A DNA stretch of 64,000 bases from Vibrio cortegadensis (GTDB lineage Bacteria > Pseudomonadota > Gammaproteobacteria > Enterobacterales > Vibrionaceae). The stretch spans positions 1,798,001 through 1,862,000 of the forward strand of contig NZ_AP025472.1 of NCBI RefSeq assembly GCF_024347395.1. The letters are read 5' to 3'. The notes beneath the pieces were generated by a model, which saw nothing but the letters and a program-made list of their open reading frames with translations, was not told where the DNA came from and ran no database searches. The position numbers were made by a program, and so were the translations under genes. Of this stretch, positions 60,515-64,000 are shown piece after piece; position 1 is the stretch's first letter, and each line of letters begins with the position of its first letter.

Positions 60515-61203
60515 GATGAAATCTCCCCTTTCTGATGCGGTACTTTGAACAACTTAGGCTTAGTACCCAAATGAACCTTATCTCGATAAACCACTTCATT
60601 CTTCAATACTTGATTGATCTCACTTTCAGGATCGTTCAAGTCACCAAATGTCAGCGCCTTCGTCGGGCAAGACTCGACACATGCAGGTAATTTACCTTGA
60701 GCAAGATTTGTGTCACGACAGAAGTTACATTTATCTGCTGATTTGTTTTCAGGATGGAAGAAACGAACTTGGTAAGGACAAGCCGCTAAACAGTAGCCAC
60801 AGCCGACACACTTATCGTGGTGCACATCGACGATGCCTGTTTTCTCATCTTTATAGGCTGCGCCTGTAGGGCAAACCATAACACAAGGAGCATTTTCACA
60901 ATGTTGACAAGATTGGCGAGTAAAACGGTATTCAACATCAGGGAATTCGCCTTGAGGTTCACTGCGAATGATCTCTAATCGTGATACACCTTCAGGAACA
61001 TTATTTACTTCACGACAAGCATCTGAACATGCCGTACAACCGATACAAGCAGTTTCATCGTGGATCATACCATAGCGTTTATTGCCATCTTCTTGAACGC
61101 TTGCCAATGTTTTACGGCTAGTAACAACAGCGGTACCCGCAACACCAGTAGTAACAATAACGGCACCAGCGCCTGCTAAGAAATTACGTCTAGAACAACT
61201 CAT
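60511..61203 (-). CDS. nrfC: Periplasmic iron-sulfur protein NrfC
   Basis: A 230-residue Tat-exported electron-transfer protein (signal CSRRNFLAGAGAVIV). Cysteine clusters for four 4Fe-4S centres are visible: CIGCTACSDAC, CQHCENAPCVMVCP, CVGCGYCLAACP and CNFCRD...CVESCP. It links NrfD to NrfB. GAGGAG precedes the ATG. Confidence 0.95.
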   Translation of the reverse strand: MSCSRRNFLAGAGAVIVTTGVAGTAVVTSRKTLASVQEDGNKRYGMIHDETACIGCTACSDACREVNNVPEGVSRLEIIRSEPQGEFPDVEYRFTRQSCQHCENAPCVMVCPTGAAYKDEKTGIVDVHHDKCVGCGYCLAACPYQVRFFHPENKSADKCNFCRDTNLAQGKLPACVESCPTKALTFGDLNDPESEINQVLKNEVVYRDKVHLGTKPKLFKVPHQKGEISS

Positions 61204-61207
61204 AACA

Positions 61208-61795
61208 TCACTCCTCTTCTTTTAACTGGTTGAAGTCTGAGTGGCAATCCACGCATAGCTTAATTTTTTCTTTCTTGTCGAATGCCAATACTTTCGCTTT
61301 CTTAGCGTGAACATCGTGGCAATTAGAACAAGTTAAGTTTTTCGCGTGAACATCGTGTGTCCAACTGGACTCACGTAAATATTCTGGCTTATGACAATCG
61401 GTACATTGACTGTTCGCTTTTAAAATAGCGTCAGGTTCAAGGAATACCTTTTCAGAGCCAGGTTGCGATTGAGCGTTGGAGTACTTAATAACCTTCGGAG
61501 CACCTTCACGGTGATCAGGACTAATATTGCTATGACATTCCGTACAATTTACTTCGCGTCCAAGAATTTTATGCGCATCTTCGCCATGAGAACCAAAAAG
61601 AGTTTCTTTTGAATCTTTATGACATTGCACACATTTATAATCTTTATCACGAATGAGGCTGACTTCATGTCGTGTCGAGGCATCTTCAACCTGAACAGAT
61701 GAAGAGTCGGCAACGGCATGGATGGAATAACCATAGAGACAGAATGCTAGAAGAGACTTCAACATTATGGCTATGGTCAATTTTATATTGCCCAT
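61208..61795 (-). CDS. nrfB: Pentahaem cytochrome NrfB
   Basis: A 195-residue exported c-type cytochrome with five CxxCH haem sites: CVQCH, CTECH, CTDCH, CSNCH and CVDCH. It hands electrons from the NrfCD quinol dehydrogenase to NrfA. The ATG at 61795 has AAAGGA upstream; the signal peptide ends near HAVA. First gene of the minus-strand operon; nrfA is on the other strand. Confidence 0.94.
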   Translation of the reverse strand: MGNIKLTIAIMLKSLLAFCLYGYSIHAVADSSSVQVEDASTRHEVSLIRDKDYKCVQCHKDSKETLFGSHGEDAHKILGREVNCTECHSNISPDHREGAPKVIKYSNAQSQPGSEKVFLEPDAILKANSQCTDCHKPEYLRESSWTHDVHAKNLTCSNCHDVHAKKAKVLAFDKKEKIKLCVDCHSDFNQLKEEE

Positions 61796-62061
61796 TATAT
61801 CCTTTCCTTATACCAGCGAAATTAAGCTCTCTACTTAATTATTCCGGTCAAATAAAATGTACCTTTAGAATGGTATATCGCCAAATCTAAATGATATCAA
61901 TTCTTATTTTGGATAAGCCACAACGCTATAAGTAAATATAATAACTCTATAGTAGTAGAATATATATATACACCTCTCAAATTAGTGACCTATTTCACCT
62001 TATTAATATAATGGTCATATCTCTAACTATATGAACTATTTGAAGAAACAAGCTTAATAAC

Positions 62062-62077
62062 TACCCCTTTAGGGTTA
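62062..62077 (+). promoter_or_regulatory. NarP-type 7-2-7 binding site
   Basis: TACCCCT, two bases, AGGGTTA. The first heptamer fits TACYYMT exactly and the second fits the inverted consensus at six of seven. The 7-2-7 arrangement is the one bound by NarP in nitrate/nitrite control. Confidence 0.65.
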
Positions 62078-62089
62078 TACGGAACCAGG

Positions 62090-62105
62090 TGTGACATGGA
62101 TCACT
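62090..62105 (+). promoter_or_regulatory. CRP/FNR-family site in front of nrfA
   Basis: TGTGA-N6-TCACT: nine of ten fixed positions of the CRP consensus. CRP-family proteins activate anaerobic respiration in several gammaproteobacteria. Confidence 0.55.
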
Positions 62106-62113
62106 ATTGATAT

Positions 62114-62127
62114 TTGATCTAAGACAA
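62114..62127 (+). promoter_or_regulatory. FNR-like half site before nrfA
   Basis: TTGAT-N4-GACAA: a perfect left half and three of five in the right half. Confidence 0.4.
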
Positions 62128-62256
62128 TTCTAGATATAATTGCTAATAAATGTTTCAAGATATGTACTATTATTTCAACAACTCTCCAGTTCTTGTTTGG
62201 AATATAGCCAGTTCACAACGCTTGTTATAAAAAATCTAGAATACGGAGATATTATT

Positions 62257-63690
62257 TTGAAAAAGCACTGGATACGTAATTCGGCTGCAACCTTACTGAT
62301 GGTAACCACCTCTTTAGTTGGTTTCGCCAGTTTTGCAGCATCAGAAGAAAAAGAAATTGGTGACCCACGAAATACCCAATTTGAACAAAAGCACCCAGAC
62401 CAATACCAAACTTGGAAGCAAACATCTGAAAGTGAAGTGCTGGAAGATGCCCTAAAAAGCGATCCAAATATGGTTATCATGTGGGCTGGATATGGTTTTG
62501 CAAAAGATTACAACAAAGCTCGTGGTCACTTTTACGCGATTGATGATGTACGTCAAACCCTAAGAACGGGTGGACCAACAGATGAAAAGACTGGTCCTAT
62601 GCCGATGGCCTGCTGGAGCTGTAAAAGCCCTGATGTAGCTCGTTCAATTGAAGATCGTGGTGAAGATGGCTATTTTGAAGGTAAATGGGCTCGTCTAGGT
62701 AACGAAATCGTTAATCCTATCGGTTGTTCAGATTGCCACGATACGAAAAGTGAAGAGTTCAAGAATGGCGAGCCAGCATTAAAAATCACTCGTCCCTATG
62801 TTGAACGTGCTTTTGACACTATCGGCAAAAACTTTGATCACCAGTCTCGCTTAGATCAACAATCTTCAGTTTGTTCTCAATGTCACGTTGAATACTACTT
62901 TACTGGCCCAACGAAAGGTGTGAAATTCCCTTGGGACAAAGGTACTAAAGTTGAGCAAATGGAAGAGTACTACGACGGTATTGGCTTCAAAGACTGGACG
63001 CACAAAGTATCTAAAGCTCCAATGCTAAAAGCACAACACCCAGGCTTTGAAACATGGCGCGAAGGCATACACGGCAAAAATAAAGTTGCTTGTGTTGACT
63101 GTCATATGCCGAAAGTAACCAAAGAAGATGGCACAGTCTTTACTGATCATAAAGTGGGTAACCCATTCGATCGTTTTGATGACACGTGTGCACAATGTCA
63201 TACTCAAAGCAAAGAACAAATGCAAAGTATTGTTGCGACTCGTAAAACTCAAGTGACAAACATGAAGCTAACCGCTGAAAAACAAATTGTGGCAGCACAC
63301 TTTGAAGCGGGCGCAGCATGGGATGCTGGTGCAACAGAAGCAGAAATGAAGCCTATCCTACAAGATATTCGTCATGCACAATGGCGCTGGGACTATGCTA
63401 TCGCTTCTCACGGTGTTCATATGCACGCTCCTGAAGTTGCACTTGAAGTACTAGGTACAGCAGTTGACCGTGCCGCTGATGCGCGTACTAAGCTAATTCG
63501 CTTACTTGCGAAGAAAGGTATTACTGAACCTGTTCAAATCCCTGATATCTCTACCAAAGCAAAAGCTCAAAAAGCGCTTGGTATGAATATGGATAAGATG
63601 AATGCTGATAAGAAGAAGTTCTTAGAAACCATCGTTCCACAGTGGGAAGAGCAAGCTGAAAAACGTGAAGCGGGCTACGACTACAAATAG
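62257..63690 (+). CDS. nrfA: Cytochrome c nitrite reductase (ammonia-forming) NrfA
   Basis: A 477-residue periplasmic enzyme that reduces nitrite to ammonium with six electrons. It has five haem sites: the special CWSCK (Lys-ligated active-site haem), then CSDCH, CSQCH, CVDCH and CAQCH. The start is TTG at 62257, with GGAG eight bases upstream; it begins the signal peptide MKKHWIRNSAATLLMVTTSL ending near FAA. Length is the same as E. coli NrfA to within a residue. It is transcribed alone, divergent from nrfBCDE-dsbE-nrfF, with a terminator after it. Confidence 0.97.
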   Translation: MKKHWIRNSAATLLMVTTSLVGFASFAASEEKEIGDPRNTQFEQKHPDQYQTWKQTSESEVLEDALKSDPNMVIMWAGYGFAKDYNKARGHFYAIDDVRQTLRTGGPTDEKTGPMPMACWSCKSPDVARSIEDRGEDGYFEGKWARLGNEIVNPIGCSDCHDTKSEEFKNGEPALKITRPYVERAFDTIGKNFDHQSRLDQQSSVCSQCHVEYYFTGPTKGVKFPWDKGTKVEQMEEYYDGIGFKDWTHKVSKAPMLKAQHPGFETWREGIHGKNKVACVDCHMPKVTKEDGTVFTDHKVGNPFDRFDDTCAQCHTQSKEQMQSIVATRKTQVTNMKLTAEKQIVAAHFEAGAAWDAGATEAEMKPILQDIRHAQWRWDYAIASHGVHMHAPEVALEVLGTAVDRAADARTKLIRLLAKKGITEPVQIPDISTKAKAQKALGMNMDKMNADKKKFLETIVPQWEEQAEKREAGYDYK

Positions 63691-63710
63691 ATCGTTCGCA
63701 AGCTTACGCA

Positions 63711-63735
63711 CAATAAGCAATAAGCAATAAGCAAT
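63711..63735 (+). repeat. CAATAAG heptamer, three tandem copies plus CAAT
   Basis: Three perfect copies of CAATAAG followed by CAAT, between the nrfA stop and its terminator. Confidence 0.9.
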
Positions 63736-63743
63736 GTTGTTCC

Positions 63744-63772
63744 AAAAACCAGCCCTCGTGGCTGGTTTTTTT
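63744..63772 (+). terminator. Terminator of nrfA
   Basis: An 11-bp stem (63744-63754 with 63760-63770, loop CTCGT) continuing into TTTTTTATT. Confidence 0.93.
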
Positions 63773-63774
63773 AT

Positions 63775-64000
63775 TCCTAGCGAAAAGAGAGTTAAGTTCG
63801 ATTCGCTAATATCACTTAAAGTCATTTCTTCTTTGGTACTATTTATTCATATCAAATAAGAAGCAAACAATAAGTATATTAAGACACATTCTCATTACGG
63901 TTTTGTTCGTATTCATATCAAGACAAATTCTATTATGGTCGTTTCAACCCATAATCATTGGATATTATTCCCCTTTTGAACCGCGACTATTTCCTGCAAT
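63775..64000. other. Right-end intergenic region
   Basis: AT-rich sequence after the nrfA terminator up to the window edge. I see no gene; it may be the leader of a gene beyond the edge. Confidence 0.4.

Larger units (their letters stand above)
61796..62256. promoter_or_regulatory. Divergent nrfB / nrfA control region (461 bp)
   Basis: A gene-free region with a NarP-type 7-2-7 site, a CRP/FNR-like palindrome and an FNR-like site, all on the nrfA side. The nrfB side shows only a TTGAT half site near 61892. A plus-strand reading from 62140 adds a non-signal N-terminus to nrfA and is not favoured. Confidence 0.6.

Noticed and set aside
62140..62256. Upstream in-frame extension of nrfA starting at 62140
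   Set aside because: It would bury the signal peptide 39 residues inside the protein, while TTG at 62257 has a GGAG site eight bases upstream and starts the signal peptide.

Overview
The window is chromosomal DNA from a marine gammaproteobacterium, almost certainly a Vibrio. The species cannot be fixed from sequence alone. The Vibrio call rests on cosR next to a BCCT betaine carrier, the vxrA-vxrB-vxrC envelope-stress operon (DUF3404 sensor, DUF2861 partner), tfoX, panP, hexR, fabV and an irpA iron cluster beside ribA. Much of the order resembles Vibrio cholerae chromosome I as I remember it. The vxr block lies on the smaller chromosome there, so it may be a lineage-specific placement here. 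No rRNA, tRNA, CRISPR array, insertion sequence or prophage was seen; this looks like core genome with local variation.

Layout. 1-4.4 kb: a truncated chemoreceptor, then a compatible-solute transporter divergent from its repressor cosR. 4.4-9.8 kb: a TRAP transporter for a small carboxylate (dctP-dctQ-dctM) followed by its likely Cache-domain sensor kinase and NarL-type regulator. 10-14.6 kb: a basic winged-helix protein, DUF2982, and the conserved ldtD-ycbK-ycbL cell-wall cluster. 14.7-17.1 kb: a MATE exporter and divergent LysR gene. 17.3-22.6 kb: vxrABC and a large secreted GH129/GH101-like protein with a VxrB-type repeat in front. 22.7-25.2 kb: small accessory enzymes. 25.4-30 kb: trxB and cydDC (thiol redox and bd-oxidase assembly). 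30-36 kb: serC, a YdgA-family protein, an unusual kinase with a degenerate receiver and a cNMP-fold domain, its single-domain receiver, and a small outer-membrane protein behind a sigma-54-like promoter. 36-42.5 kb: tfoX with a CRP site, HDOD, lysO, panP and hexR. 42.7-47.6 kb: an iron alcohol dehydrogenase, grxA with an OxyR-type site, a YbjL-type transporter and fabV. 47.9-49.8 kb: a PLP enzyme overlapping a free-amino-acid dioxygenase. 50.3-55.2 kb: a probable Fur-controlled imelysin/di-haem/DUF1513 cluster. 55.4-63.7 kb: ribA, then the complete periplasmic nitrite-ammonification system, with nrfA divergent from nrfBCDE-dsbE-nrfF.

How it fits together. The region mixes envelope maintenance (ldtD, vxr), redox homeostasis (trxB, cydDC, grxA), anaerobic respiration (nrf), iron acquisition and natural competence. 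Many genes have readable control elements: terminators and candidate OxyR, VxrB, CRP, Fur, NarP/FNR and sigma-54 sites. The least described items are the putative glycosidase apparently tied to Vxr, the pseudo-receiver kinase, the dioxygenase/PLP pair and a small ORF with a long hairpin at the end of the nrf operon.
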